DNA from: Cryptomeria japonica
Lineage: Eukaryota > Streptophyta > Pinopsida > Cupressales > Cupressaceae
Direction: 5' to 3'
Length of the DNA stretch: 64,000 nt
Assembly: GCF_030272615.1 (NCBI RefSeq)
Contig: NC_081410.1
Span: forward strand, 261,070,437-261,134,436
Shown here: positions 1 to 11,640 of the stretch, piece after piece
Layout of the letters: each line of letters starts with the position of its first letter
How positions within the stretch are numbered: position 1 is the stretch's first letter
Made by a program: the position numbers and the translations under genes
The notes under the pieces: model-generated
What the model was told of the DNA's origin: nothing
Database searches by the model: none
Seen by the model: the letters and a program-made list of their open reading frames with translations, nothing else

Positions 1-1046
1 TGACCCTTGTTATGATAAAAAGACCTAGCCAATTAGGTTCAAACTTTCCTAGCTTTTCAAGCTTTTCTAGGTTCCTTTGGTTCTCCTTTAGAACTACATC
101 TCCAAAATTCAAAATTTATTAGTCGTATTCATTTATTACAACTCCTTCCTAGTCTATTATGGTAGCCTTACAAGTGATTTAAAGCAGTTTGGCACTTTTC
201 ATCGAGCATTTCAAGCTCTTGCAACCTTGCAACTTGATAGTCTTCCTCTGATATGATGCGTTTTAAGGAGAATCTTAAAAAAGGTAGTTCTATTTCAATA
301 GTTAATATTGCTTCTTTACCATAGACTAATGAATAGGGTGTTGCTTTAGTAGGTGTGTGCACCCTTGTTATATAAGCCCAAAGAGAGGGATTTAACTGGA
401 GATGCCAGTCCTGTCCTGCGTTAGTGACAACTTTCTTTAAGATTTTCAATATTGTCTTGTTTGTTGCCTCTGCTTGTTCATTACTTTGTGGATAATAGGG
501 CATTGCAAATCTCTATTGTATCTGGAATTGTTCACACACTTTTCTTATTTCTTAATTCTTAAACAAATGTCCATTGTCAGTCACTATCCACATTGGAATC
601 TCGTATCGACAGATGATGTAGTTAAGCATGAATTTTGTTATCTACTTATCCATGGTGTATGTTAGAGGGATTGCCTCTACCCATTTAGTAAAATACTTAG
701 TAGCTATTAAGATGAATTTGTGCCCATTGGATGACGTAGGATTAACTTTACCAACAAGATCTAACCCCCATTGTGAAAATGGCCAGGGTGATGTGATAGG
801 TTGGAGATCCTGTGCTGGTGCATGAATGAGTTCCCCATGCACTCGACATTGTCTACACTTCTGTACATACTTATAAGCATCCTTTTCCATAGTAGGCCAA
901 TAGTATCCAGTTCTTAGTAATTTCTTTGATAGTGTCAGGCAACTTGGATGTGCACCACAAATTCCATCATGTACCTCTATTAAGGCAAGTTGTGCTTCTT
1001 CAACATCAAGACATTGAAGAAGTGTCCCATCAATGCTCTTTCTGTA
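1..1046 (-). pseudogene. Integrase of Tat element 1 (zinc-binding, core and C-terminal parts)
   Basis: This would insert the retrotransposon cDNA into the nuclear genome. An HHCC zinc-binding module (HDGICGAH, then CRQC about 30 residues later) is encoded near 970-840. It is followed by the core with WGLD (first catalytic Asp, near 760), a TDNG motif (second Asp, near 590) and QAEATNK (catalytic Glu, near 430), so all three catalytic positions are still encoded. The reading frame is broken between about 505 and 641, where stop codons separate the TDNG stretch from its neighbours. It stops again at 168; beyond that the C-terminal phrase GKFEPNWLG can be read in another frame, matching GKFESNWLG in element 2. 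No chromodomain was seen. It lies directly downstream of the archaeal-type RNase H in the same open frame (642-1,733). Confidence 0.88.
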
Positions 1047-1283
1047 CAATGTGTTAGTAATAATAGTGTGTCTAGATACTTGGAAAATAAGAACCTTCTT
1101 TTGATTTCTTGATAGATCAGGAGACATATATTGATTATGTAAGTATGCGTATATCTCATTATACCATGGGGATTCAGGATCCACAATTACACATACATAT
1201 TCTGATGAGGGAATTTCATATGCCGATACCATCAATTGCTCTACAATGAACTTGAACTGAGTTTCATTATTAGGCATGCCTAG

Positions 1284-1661
1284 GAGAGACCCTACTATAG
1301 CCATGGCATTTGCTGCCTTGTTCTGCATTCTTGGAATCTGCTCAAAAGTGATGTTACTGAAGTGTTCTTTGCAATATTCTACCATTTGTTTATAAGGCAT
1401 TATTTTATCATCTTTTGTGTTATAGTCATCATTGACTTGGTTGACAATTAGTTGTGAGTTGCCATACACTTGTAGTTCTTTTATCCTCCACTGTATCGCG
1501 GTACAAAGTCCTATGATGAGAGCTTCATATTCAACTATATTGTTTGTAGAGGGAAAATTGATTCTAAATGACTTCGGGATGTAATCACTTTGAGGGGTGA
1601 TGAAAAGAATCCCAACTCCTGCTCCATGATTTGTGTAAGATCCATCAAAGTATAATTTCCA
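1284..1661 (-). pseudogene. Archaeal-type RNase H (second RNase H) of Tat element 1
   Basis: Residues 25-150 of the open frame 642-1,733 form a second RNase H domain. It starts at WKLYFDGSYTNHG (first catalytic Asp), continues through NNIVEYEAL (catalytic Glu) and LQVYGNSQL, and ends at NKAANAMA. In active relatives the last two motifs are GDSQ and an A-D-A/L pattern, so here the third Asp has become Asn and the fourth is also Asn. The equivalent copy in element 2 keeps those residues. The domain would remove RNA from RNA-DNA hybrids during reverse transcription. Its position between the retroviral-type RNase H and integrase is diagnostic for Tat elements (family knowledge). Confidence 0.87.
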
Positions 1662-1739
1662 AGTGGTGAATGTTGTCAATGTAAACACAGATTCATCAAG
1701 AAAATCTACTAGTAGCGGGTGACAGTCTTGCAAGGGAGC

Positions 1740-3316
1740 TTTTGCTAATTGATCTTCTATAATCTACCCTTTGATTGCCTTTATGTCCACATACTCTATG
1801 TTTCACTTAAAATCATGACCCACTTGGCCAATCTTCCAGTTAATGTTGCTCTGCTCAACATATACATGAGTGGATCAAATCATGGTATGAGTTGAACTTT
1901 GTGACTCAATATATAGTATCTAAGCTTCTGAGATGCAAAGATCATTGCTAGACATGCTCGTTCTAGAGGAGTGTAATTAAGCTCATATCCAATTAGGGTT
2001 CTACTTATATAGTAGATTGCTCTTTCCTTTCCTTGATCATCATGTTGTGCCAACGGGGCTCCTAAAGATGAGTTTTTTGTTGATATATATAGTAATAAAG
2101 GCTTGCCTTGAGTAGGTGGGACTAATACTGGAGTATTTAGGAGATAATCTTATAAAGCTTGAAAAACTTGTTAGCACTATTCTGTCCATTTGAAGGTGAC
2201 TCCTTTTCTGAGTAAATGCTGAAATGGATGACATTTATCTGCTAGCTATGCTATGAACCTTCTTATAGACTATAGTCTTCGTTGTAACCCTCTTAACTGC
2301 TTGAGTGTTGATGGAGGTTGCATATCAATGATCGCTTTGACCTTTGTTGGATCCACCTCAATTCCTCTATTAGAAACAATAAAACCTAGAAGTTTGCTAG
2401 CCGTGACCTCAAACACACACATCTTTGGATTCAATCTTACATTGTATTGTTCTAATCAATCAAATATCTTAGCAAGGACTTCCAGGTGTCCTTCTCTTGT
2501 TTGTGATTTAGCTAGCAAATCATCAACATAATCCTCCATGATATTGTGGATCATGTCATGGAATAATGTTGTCATAGCCCTTTGATATGTTTCTCTGATA
2601 TTCTTAAGACAAAATGGCATGAGGTTCCAATAATATGTTCCCCATGGATAGGTTAATGTTGTCTTGTGTTGATCTTCTAGTGCAATCCTGATCTAGTTGT
2701 ATCCTGAGAAACCATTAATTAATGAAAGTATTTCATTCTCAACAGTTAAGTCAACTATCATGTCTATGTTAGGTAACGGGAAATCATATTTAGGACATGC
2801 CTTGTTTAGATCTCAGAAGTCTACATAGATTCTTATGCCCCCAGTGGGATTATTCATAGGTACCAGATTGGATATCCACTCTGCATAGTCAATAGGTCTA
2901 ATGAATCCCACATCAAGAAGTTTTTGTAGTTCCATTTTTACCAGTAATGCAATTTATGGATGCATGAAGTTTTGTTTGTACGGTTTGATTCCTGGTAGAA
3001 ATGGTAAGTGATGTAATACCAATTCTAGATCTAAACTTGGCATATCTCCATATGACCAAGCAAAATTGATCGGGCGTTGTTTGAAGAACTGTATGAACTT
3101 TTCCCTTTCTTCCTGATTTAATGATTCTGCTAAGTGGCTATTATGTATAACTTCTCCTTCTGCTATATTGACTTCCACAATCTTTTCCATGAGTAATGTT
3201 GAATTCTCTTGTTCAATAGGGAGGTTATCTAACTTGCTTTTGTCATTGTTATCACTTTCATCTGTATCTTTTGACACAATGACACTTGCCTCTTCAAAGT
3301 ATGTTGTTCTATCCAA
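1740..3316 (-). pseudogene. Reverse transcriptase and retroviral-type RNase H of Tat element 1
   Basis: The N-terminal part is open at 2,954-3,316 and contains FAWSYGDMPSLD, which typically precedes the RT fingers in Tat elements. The rest is fragmented by stops. The catalytic YVDD can be read at 2,519-2,530, and the connection/RNase H part (phrases such as GYELNYTPLE) lies at about 1,790-2,230. The polymerase would copy element RNA into cDNA. It cannot be made as one protein here because several in-frame stops fall between 2,040 and 2,950. The second RNase H follows directly downstream. Confidence 0.85.
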
Positions 3317-3643
3317 GTCTATAGAAAATCCTGCCTTATGATCACCCTGGGGAAATCCATCTTTGACACTAAGGAATTCTGCAATAGCTTCATCATTCTC
3401 AAACCAGTCTAGAGTTGGTGAATCTTCTCACCCCCAGTCAATTAAATGTGAATGTATAAGGGGTAATTCATTGCTTTCTTCTATTGAAAAAACCTCTGAC
3501 AACATGCATACCTGGTTATTTTGAACATGTTTTAATGAATTTGTATGCATCGATATATCCTCATAGGTAATGTCTTCATCAATGGGTGGTTGGTTATCAT
3601 ATGTCATGTCTATCGCTTGTGGGCTGCTATCATGGTTAGATAG

Positions 3644-4676
3644 TGTAGGCACCTAAATTTGGTTTATTAATTTAATCAAATTTAAATCCCATTCTTCCAA
3701 TTAATTAATCTAATTAATTAATCTTCCAATCCCTATCTTCCAATTAATAAATTATCCTATCCTCCTAATTAATTAATCTAATTAATTGATTATCCCATCC
3801 CCCTAATTAATAAATCTAATTAATTAATTATCCTTGTTCTTCCATCCCATTTGATTAATTATCTTTAGTTAATTAAATATCCCTTTTCCCAAAACCCCCA
3901 TGGATTAATTAATTCAATTAATTAATTAGACTCAAATCCTATTTGAGCACATGGCTCCTAACTTTTCTCCCTAACCTATTTCCAATCCTATCCTAACCAA
4001 CCCTATCCTTCCAACCCACTTCCCTAGCCTAGTCAACCCTCCAACCAACCTTATCCTATCCCTTCTAACCTATCGCACATGTGTGCACATCCTAACCACT
4101 TTTCCCCCTTTTTGAGAAAATATCCTCTTTTGGGTGGCTTTCCCCAAAATGGACATGTGTCCTTAAGGACACATGTCACTCTTACTATTTTTGGGTGGCT
4201 TTGCCCAAAAGAGACATGTGTCCTCATGGACACATGTCATTCCTTTCCCATATAGTTGAGCCACTTGTCCTTTTTTGGAGGACAAGTGTCTCCTCTTCAC
4301 CTATCCTTCCCTTCCTCATCTTGCCTATTTAATCTCTCCTTTTTTAGACCAAATCCTGTTTGATCCACTTCTCACTCAATTCATCGTTACTCTACCAAAA
4401 TAATCACTCATACTCACACATCCATTTTTAATCTTTTATTGTCACTTTCATCTACAATCATGGAGCACAAATCGGACATCCGTTGACGTCACAAGCACAC
4501 ATGCAATCACAAAATAATCAAACCAAAGCAAGGATATTGGTTTGCATTGCTTGTCATTTGTGTTTTTGCTTTGGTTTTATCATTTCGATCTTGAAGTGTT
4601 GAGTTTAATGGCTTGCTTTGGTTAATTAGTTTATTTTTTTATCCTTTAGGTTAACACACACATTTTTCCTCATACA
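3644..4676 (+). mobile_element. Solo LTR inserted in Tat element 1
   Basis: The 1,033-bp segment starts TGTAGGCACC and ends CATACA, giving TGTA...TACA termini. It is flanked by GATAG (3,639-3,643) and GATA-A (4,677-4,681), a 5-bp duplication with one mismatch. Its start resembles the start of the LTR of element 1 (TGTAGACACCTAAA) and of the element 2 LTR (TGTAGACACATAAA), so it is probably from a related gypsy family in plus orientation. A possible TATA element (CTATTTAAT) lies near 4,326. No internal region or primer site is present, as expected after LTR-LTR recombination. Confidence 0.82.
4127..4288 (+). repeat. Hairpin-forming tandem repeats in the U3 part of the solo LTR
   Basis: Two copies of a roughly 62-bp unit (4,127-4,188 and 4,189-4,253) each carry an inverted repeat: GACATGTGTCC-TTAA-GGACACATGTC at 4,152-4,177, a perfect 26-bp palindrome, and the same arms with loop TCAT at 4,213-4,238. 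A third hairpin, CACTTGTCC...GGACAAGTG, follows at 4,262-4,288. All three lie upstream of the possible TATA element, where LTR enhancers usually sit. Confidence 0.8.
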
Positions 4677-5720
4677 GATAAACATTCATAATCATGAGAA
4701 TCTATCACACTTTCTATGTATGTTTCACCGTCTGAGGCTTTGTCACTTATCTCATCTTTCTCTTGTAACTTAATTTGTTCCTGACTTGTGGATATCCCTT
4801 GTTTGGAGGAGACCCTTCTCAAGCCTAGTGTAAGATGTTGCAATCTTTCTTCATCTGACTCATTTGGTAGAGCTAGTGTTGTTTCCCTTGGCAAAAGTAT
4901 TGACAAAATCCAAGGATTAGGCTCATTTGTCGATGCTAAACCTGTTTGTGTTACCACATTTGTTTGTGAAGATATTTAAGGTACTATATTGTTAGATGAT
5001 TTTGCATTATTTTCTTGTAGAAGACGCCTCATATCTTCACCATCTGATTCTATACTAGGAAATGTTGTTGCTTTCTTACTTCTCTGAGATGAAGGTGGAA
5101 ATACTGATGTTGATAATTGATTCTGAGGTATGTACTTTGATGGTAGCCTAGGTTTGTTCAATATGTCAAGTGTCCACTGTCTTGCCTCTGTTATCTTTGG
5201 GACGTGTTTATAACCTAACCCTTGATTCTTTGGGTTTTCCTGAGGTAAAATTAGGTTCCAATCTTCCTTGTTTTTGTACTCCCAAGCATGTGGTACCATC
5301 ATACCCCTATTTTTGTAGCATTTTAAAACCATTTCCATACTAATCTAAAGGTAACCTTGGTATTGTCATGTCATCTTTTTCTCTATATATCCATTGATTG
5401 ACATCTTCATTTAAGGATTCTTCTTGTAAGTCTCCCCATCTAATGAATGAGCATGAATCTGAGTACTTGACTATCTCTTTTCCTTTATCTTGTTTAGTGT
5501 TATGAGGTTTCCCAAAAGACCTAGGAGAAAGAGATAATTGTTTGGCATTCGACGTACTTGAAATGGAGTATTCCCCACAACCAACATCCTTAATCTGTAA
5601 AGAAAATGTTGTAGGTGTATCTTTTTGTGTTTTTGTGATTGTCAATGAATCCATTTATGTAGTAAGCGGTCTTTCTTGATTAATGGGTACTTGGTTATCC
5701 ACACTTGCCTTTAAGTGATT

Positions 5721-6341
5721 TCAATTTTGAAATGGGCTGGGATCACCCTGGATGGTGATTTCAATACCATTGTATGGGAACTTAACACATTGGTGGAATG
5801 TTGAAAGTACAACTTGTATGACACAAATCCATGAGCAGTCTAAGAGCATGTTATACCCCAGTTCTCTATCCAAGACTTGAAAGGTAACCTTTGTTGTGAT
5901 AGGTCCTACTTGTACTATTAGTGAGACTACACCTTTTGAAGGGTGTTCATCATCATCATATGCTTTGATGTTTATTCTCTTTGTATGATCAATGTGAAGT
6001 CCAGAATAACCCAATGCCTTGATCAACTTTAGTGTACAGATGTTAAGACTAACTCCTCCTTCTATGAGTACTCTTTTGACTTTCTTCTTATGTATGTAAG
6101 CCTCTAGATGTAGTGGATCATTATGTAAAATTCTATCATTAGGTACATCTCGTTCTGTGAAAGCAATATGGGTATAATTAGCCAGTTTCCCTACCATGAA
6201 TTGGAAAGCATTTTCATCTATGTCTCTGTCGACTACTGAATCTTGAAGTGATTTATCTAGGATAGCTTTGTTATTTGGTGATATACGCAACAACTCAAAG
6301 AGGGATATTTGTGCTGGTGTTTTCTTCAGTTGCTCAACCAC
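5721..6341 (-). pseudogene. Retropepsin-type protease of Tat element 1
   Basis: The 206-codon open frame shows the aspartic protease fold signature of gypsy elements. The active-site region reads VLIEGGVSLNIC where active relatives have D-S/N-G, so the catalytic Asp has become Glu. The second conserved part, YNMLLDCSWI, stands where [10 protein letters not shown] is usual, a second degenerate motif. The protein would cleave the Gag-Pol precursor. It sits between gag (higher coordinates) and the G-patch-like linker. The open frame begins at an internal Met and ends at 5,721. Confidence 0.8.
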
Positions 6342-6365
6342 ATTATAGTTCCCTACTGCTGGTGA

Positions 6366-8872
6366 CTAATTTGATGGTACTCCTTGCAAGGTTACTTTTG
6401 ATCTGCGGGTAACTACTGCACAATCTCTATCTCTTGGATTTATTGTGATAGTTGTCACTCTATTATCTCTTGTGAGGGATATTTCTTCAACATATGTTGT
6501 GATATCAAGGTTTATTTCATATCCCATCTTATAGTCATCATGTGCAAGTCTGAAATCCATGATTTGTGCTATAATTTCACCTTCAAACCATCCTGAATAA
6601 GGTGGTTCTTCCCGCCTTCAGTCCATGCGATAGAGGTTTTCATCTTTATCAAACCTTGGTGCTTTTGAAATAATGCAAACTTGGTTATCATAGTTATTAG
6701 TCCATTGATCTTGCTCATCATCATCAAGTTCTTCTTGTGAATCAACATTTACTACATCTCCCAAGCTAATAGCATGAATGGTATAGTCACATGAGACTTT
6801 GGTGTAGTTAGCAGTGTTGTCTTGAGTTCCTGATGTTGATGCCTTACCTTTTTCATGTTTGACAAAAGAGTTTTTAAAGCTGGTATGATTTGTGTTTGTC
6901 GAAGTTTTGTTGGTGTCTACTATGATATCACCTTGATCTATCAGATCCCGGATTAAGTTCTTCAACTTATAGCAACTTGCAGTCTTATGGCCTTTTGTAT
7001 GATGATAGTCACATATATTGTTATCATTCCATTAGGTTGGTTTGAAAGGACTTGGTTTGTACACTTTAACTTCTCGCAAAGTGATCATATTTGTTTGTAT
7101 TAATTTCTTTAACATTGATTCAATGGGCTCACCTAGTTGTGTGTAGTTACTTCTAGGAGCATTCATTCTTGGGAATCGCGTGTTTGTAGCTTGCACAATG
7201 TTTGCATTTGTTGATACTATGTTATTTTTTGTATATGGACTTATATTCTGACTAGATGATTTAATTGGTCCTTGTAAAGATACAATCGATTGAGCTTTGT
7301 TCACTGTACGGGCATATACCATGCCATCATTGGACACATTCTTATTTCTTGACCAGAACTTAGATTTATCATTGTTTATGTTGTTTGTGGAAGTTCCATA
7401 TTTTATGATACCTTTTTCTACAAGTCCCTTCTTTCATTTTAAGGCCTTTTCAGTGATTTGTTTAAATGTGGTCAAACATTGCATTTGTATCAGGTACTTA
7501 ATCCAAAGATTAAGTTCTTTGAAAACATGTCAACTTGCTTAGTTTTGGGAATAATAGTCTTGCATCTTCTGTAGAGAGATCTCCATATTTGTAAGAAGGA
7601 TGTGAATGTTTCATTCTCATATTGTTTTGCAGCACATAGATCCATCAATGTAACTAGGGTATCAATGTTATGTGAGAAGTTAGCAATGAACTGTTCAGCT
7701 AGTTCACCCCATGATGTGATATTTGGTGGGAGATGTGAAAACCACTACAAGGCAGAACCTCTGAGACTTTTTGGAAACAATTTCATTAGACAGGTGTCCT
7801 CATGTGCAACCTCTATACATGCAGTGAAAAATTCTCTAATGTGATCTCTAGGATCACCTTTCCCTTGATATCTGTGAAATTTTGATGTTTCAAAATGTGG
7901 AGGGAAAGCAAACATGTATATTGTATGATCAAAGTGATAAGGACATAAGTCTTGCATCGTATAGTTCTTTTTGTCATTACCAGTTTGCATAGTTGTCACC
8001 TATTGTTGTAGGTTTTGTATTTGTTGGGTTAGAATTTCCGTTTGAGTCAGTGGTGCATTTTGTGTGTGTATATTTCCAACAAAAGGGTTTGTGGTAGTAT
8101 AAATAGGAGGTTGTTGAAATGTACCATAACTGTAATTATGAGTGTTGTGGCCTTCGCTAGGTATTGTGAAATAAGCAAATTGTGAACCCATGTTTGATTG
8201 GGTTGCACTCATTGTATTAGTGGAACCTAGGTTTATGTTCTGATGACTATATGTAGAACCTATTGAGTAGGAAACCGAAGGTTGAGTCGCATTTGTTGTA
8301 TGAGAAATATGTGAGGCTTGTGTTTGACTTAGTGTCGAAGCACTTGACATTACTGGTGTAGTTTGAGAAGCTATGATAGCTTGCGTTTGTGCACTAACAT
8401 TCATTTTTGAGGACGATGCACTTGCTTGAGAACTTGTGTTTGACACCAAAGTTGCTTGAGTTGACGATGTTGATGCATTTTGGGAGGAACTTGAAGTCAT
8501 AGCTCGTGTTTGTGTTACATTTGGTATTTGACTGTTATTTTGACCTAAAGTAATCCCTCATGGTAAGATCGTTGTGACATCAAAACCTTGAGGTAACTTG
8601 GCACCATTCTGTAATAACAAAAAAAGATATCGATCTCACTCATTGTTTATTAGGGAATTTAGAATCATAAGGACATGTGGGTCTTGTTGAGTTGACTCAA
8701 TTTCCTCACGTGCTAAGTTTTGTTGTAGCTCATGTATTGTTAGCATGCCATAAGGATTTGTCTGTTGATAGTTTTGACTGCTTGACATATCCATGTTCCA
8801 AGTAGGATTAATTGGCGGGTCATTGTTTGGGTCCATTTTACTCTTTGCCTTTTGTGACCTTGTGATGGGCAT
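6366..8872 (-). pseudogene. Gag of Tat element 1
   Basis: The likely start is the ATG at 8,872 (MPITRSQKAK), matching MAQTRSMK at the gag start of element 2. A low-complexity Ser/Thr/Gln-rich segment follows (8,000-8,500). The capsid-like domain begins at about 7,960 (FETSKFHRYQGKGDPRDH) and continues in broken frames to about 7,340. A single zinc-knuckle-like pattern (CDYHHTKGHKTASC) is encoded at about 6,960-7,020. Gag would form the cytoplasmic particle that packages element RNA. At least four frame interruptions are visible. No start other than 8,872 looks better. Confidence 0.82.
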
Positions 8873-9053
8873 TTAAGACTTCTATATGAGGACACCAAGA
8901 CCTAATGAAAGATGATGACAAACCTTGAGTATGAATGCAAGACTCTAGACCAAAAGTGAGGTATGCAACATTTAACCTAACTCTCTATTGGGGATTAGGA
9001 CACATAACTTGTTTAGCACTTTGATATTTTTACAATGCAAGTTTTTCAAGTTC

Positions 9054-9266
9054 TTATCTAAGGAGTTCTGCTGCAATTTCTCTATCAATTTTGTGGGAAA
9101 TCTTATATTCTCTATCTAGCTCAAACTTGACTCCTATGTACTGAGGTGCATTTGTCTTTAATTTCCAAGCCAAGTTATCTAAGCCATCAATGATTTCTTG
9201 TTGATCTTCATTCGGTACTAGATTAGGTTGCTCAAATGGGAGCAAACCATCACCTGGTAGACCCAT
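9054..9266 (-). CDS. Small leader ORF of unknown function (70 aa)
   Basis: This is an ATG-started ORF of 70 codons upstream of gag in the leader of Tat element 1. It has a hydrophilic sequence containing GLDNLAWK and EIAAELLR. Similar phrases (GLHALAWK, EIAARRHL) occur with similar spacing in the open frame at 42,185-42,421 on the plus strand. I do not recognise a domain. It may be a real upstream ORF of the element or an unselected remnant. Confidence 0.35.
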   Translation of the reverse strand: MGLPGDGLLPFEQPNLVPNEDQQEIIDGLDNLAWKLKTNAPQYIGVKFELDREYKISHKIDREIAAELLR

Positions 9267-9410
9267 TAGGACACATGCTATAACTTTCTAGGATGATTAT
9301 ATAAATGAAGACAGATGATGACAAACGTATATGGAGCCTAAACAAGGACTAATATGAAGATTATAATGACACTAAAATAAACTAGGAGGTTAATAAGACA
9401 TAATTAAGGA

Positions 9411-9620
9411 CTTATACGAAGATTATGATGATGTAAATTATAATGAGGATGATAATGAGGACTATGCAAGGACTTATGCAAACCCTAGGGATGTAAATGA
9501 GGACTATAATGAGGATGATAATATAGACATAATTAAGGACTTATGCAAATTATAGGGACGTAAATGAGGACTATAATAAGGATGATAATGAGGACTATGC
9601 AAGGACTAAGGACTCTAAGA
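9411..9620. repeat. Tandem repeat in the Tat element 1 leader
   Basis: Two to three imperfect copies of a unit of about 105 bp built from phrases such as GAGGATGATAATGAGGACTA, CAAGGACTTATGCAAA and GGGA(C/T)GTAAATGAGGAC. The best-matching copies start near 9,440 and 9,540. Confidence 0.75.
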
Positions 9621-10589
9621 ACACCTATGGTCACAAGTATGCAAAATTCTGGACTTTGTTGGATTGTCAAATGTTTCAAGGTAGGCTCTGCTTCAAATAA
9701 TTTTGTTTGTGGGATAAGTCTATTTTTCAATTCTGAGAACACTGTCTGAAGATAAGTATAGCTCGATGAACTGTGTTTTCACAAACTCTGAGAATTCAGA
9801 GCTACGCAAAGTAGGGCCTAAAAATAGCCAAAATATTGACTCAATATTGGTCTAGCATAACAATACACATAAAAACACAGAAGACAGTCTTAGGTTAGAA
9901 AGTGGAAAACATTCAAAGAGGCCCTTACAATAAAATATCGAAACAAGATGAGCAACCAGAGAGTCTGGTAGCACTGGCTCCACCCCACGACACACACTTC
10001 TTGGGCATGCTAGTCTCTCTTACCCCAAAGATCCGAAGATCTTATTACCAAGGGATTTCTATCTCATAATGCAAGGGACATGAAGGGTATCTATGGGGTA
10101 CGATCCGCACTCTTGGAATCAATGAATGTGGGATCTGGGCTACTAAATGGTTTCTTATTGTAAGTTTTGAGGGGTCTCGATCCAACAACAGATTCTCAGA
10201 GCAAGCCACTTAAGGCTTTAGTTAAGCTTATCAGTGCAGGGAAGGCCCCCACATACGTCTAATTCACTCAATACTCTAGCCACTTGACCAATATGTTTAT
10301 ATAGCGGCTCAAAAAACCCACTTGAATGTATATTGGGAGAGATCATATACCCAACACATCCCAATTCAAAGTACCTTTGTGGGGTGATGAAATCCCCAGT
10401 CAAAGATACCCCTCACTACTAAAAAGAAAAGTGGGTGTCGTTATCACCTTTCCCTCTCTCTTAAGACACCGAAGGCAGGTGGGAAGGTACTCAATGCAAC
10501 AATAGGTCCACCCAAGACACAAAAAGTTCTTTTCCCCTTAAATATCATAATGTGTGATTTATTCTATTCATAAGCCTGATTCACGTTCA

Positions 10590-10800
10590 TTTTAAAGCCC
10601 AAAATGAGGTGTGAAATATGCAAGTGCATGTCTATTTTAAACACCAAAGTGAAGTGTGAGATCATGCATGCCAATTTTAATCCCAAGATTAATTTTAAGC
10701 ACCAAGCTAAAGTGTGAGATCATGCATGTCAATTTTAACCAAATTTGTTTTAAGCACCAAGCTGAAGTGTGAAAGCATGCATGTCCATTTCAAACCCAAA
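10590..10800. repeat. Four imperfect 45-60-bp repeats in the Tat element 1 leader
   Basis: Units with the core TTTTAAGCACCAAGCTGAAG followed by TGTGAGATCATGCATGTC recur four times. The leader of element 2 has a related series at about 59,945-60,110 (TTTTTAAGCCCAAAATGA). Confidence 0.75.
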
Positions 10801-10969
10801 ATTCAAAAGTGATTTAACCCTAAAGGATCCTACAATCAAATTGTTAGTGGTTTCCAAAATAATCTTGAATGATCAAGCCTTCTTTGTAATTTTACCACAC
10901 ACTATAAACAGGGAATCAGTAACTAGAAAATACACAGAAAAACCAGAAAACAAAGAGCCAAACTATTTA

Positions 10970-11640
10970 TCAAACGAATGCGTGAGACTATCTGAGTGAA
11001 TGCGTAAAATTGACTGAACGAATGCGTGAAAATGACAACACCAATGTGTGACAAGGACAGGACAAATGTGCGACATAAAAACTGAGGATTAAAAAACCTA
11101 ACCAAAAACATAAAATTAAACTAGAACCCTGCAAAACATCAATCAACCTATATCAACAAAATATCTAGAATCTCAAGGAGGTTCCTTGAATAGTATGATA
11201 TTTGCGTATGTAATCAAGAATAATAAATTGATAACGATAACAAGAAACTTCATAGATTTGATCCTTTTCTTGTAGCTCAACCTTTAATGCTCTATGAAAC
11301 TCCTTTTGTTGTCTTCTTTTCACTGTTCTTGCTCTAGAACCTGAAATCCTAAATTTCACCTTTGTAGCTATTAGATACCATATATGTAAAGCATCATACT
11401 CATATAAAAGCTTTATATTTGTAGAATTGAATGAAGAATTAGACAAAACAGAGAATTGCAACTCAGAAAAACACAATAAACAAAAATCCTAAATTTTTAA
11501 CTACGAATGCGTAATCTTGTCTAGGCGAATGCGTTGAGGTATCAGAGCAAATGCGTAACCCTAATAGGTCGAATGCGTAATTCTGTCTATGCGATTGCGT
11601 GATTCTGTCTGAATGAATGCATAATATTTAGATCCACCTT
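10970..11640 (-). repeat. Dispersed TTACGCATTCG repeats next to the primer site of Tat element 1
   Basis: The plus strand shows about ten spaced copies of CGAATGCGT(A/G)A, at for example 10,975, 11,000, 11,020, 11,506, 11,526, 11,568 and 11,590, with variants such as CAAATGCGTAA. They cluster just inside the primer site. In element sense they read TTACGCATTCG. Tat element 2 has a cluster at the corresponding place with a different core, AGCGCTTTTGT. Confidence 0.8.

Larger units (their letters stand above)
3317..5654 (-). pseudogene. Protease-RT linker of Tat element 1, G-patch-like, split by a solo LTR
   Basis: Open stretches at 5,340-5,654, 4,976-5,338, 4,677-4,957 and 3,428-3,643 encode a hydrophilic region between protease and RT. 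Around 5,215-5,350 it has a Gly-spaced pattern (NGFKMLQ ... NQGLGYK). This corresponds to KGFTIMQRMGY in element 2, a G-patch-like motif usual at this place in Tat elements. The solo LTR at 3,644-4,676 interrupts it. Removing the LTR and one target copy leaves the flanking codons in frame, so the insertion hit a region that was then still open. The rest is Ser/Glu/Asn-rich with no other domain I recognise. Confidence 0.7.

Noticed and set aside
1-1046. Endogenous pararetrovirus or retrovirus-like envelope
   Set aside because: The order RT, RNase H, second RNase H, integrase with flanking LTRs is Ty3/gypsy Tat; no movement, coat or envelope protein was seen.
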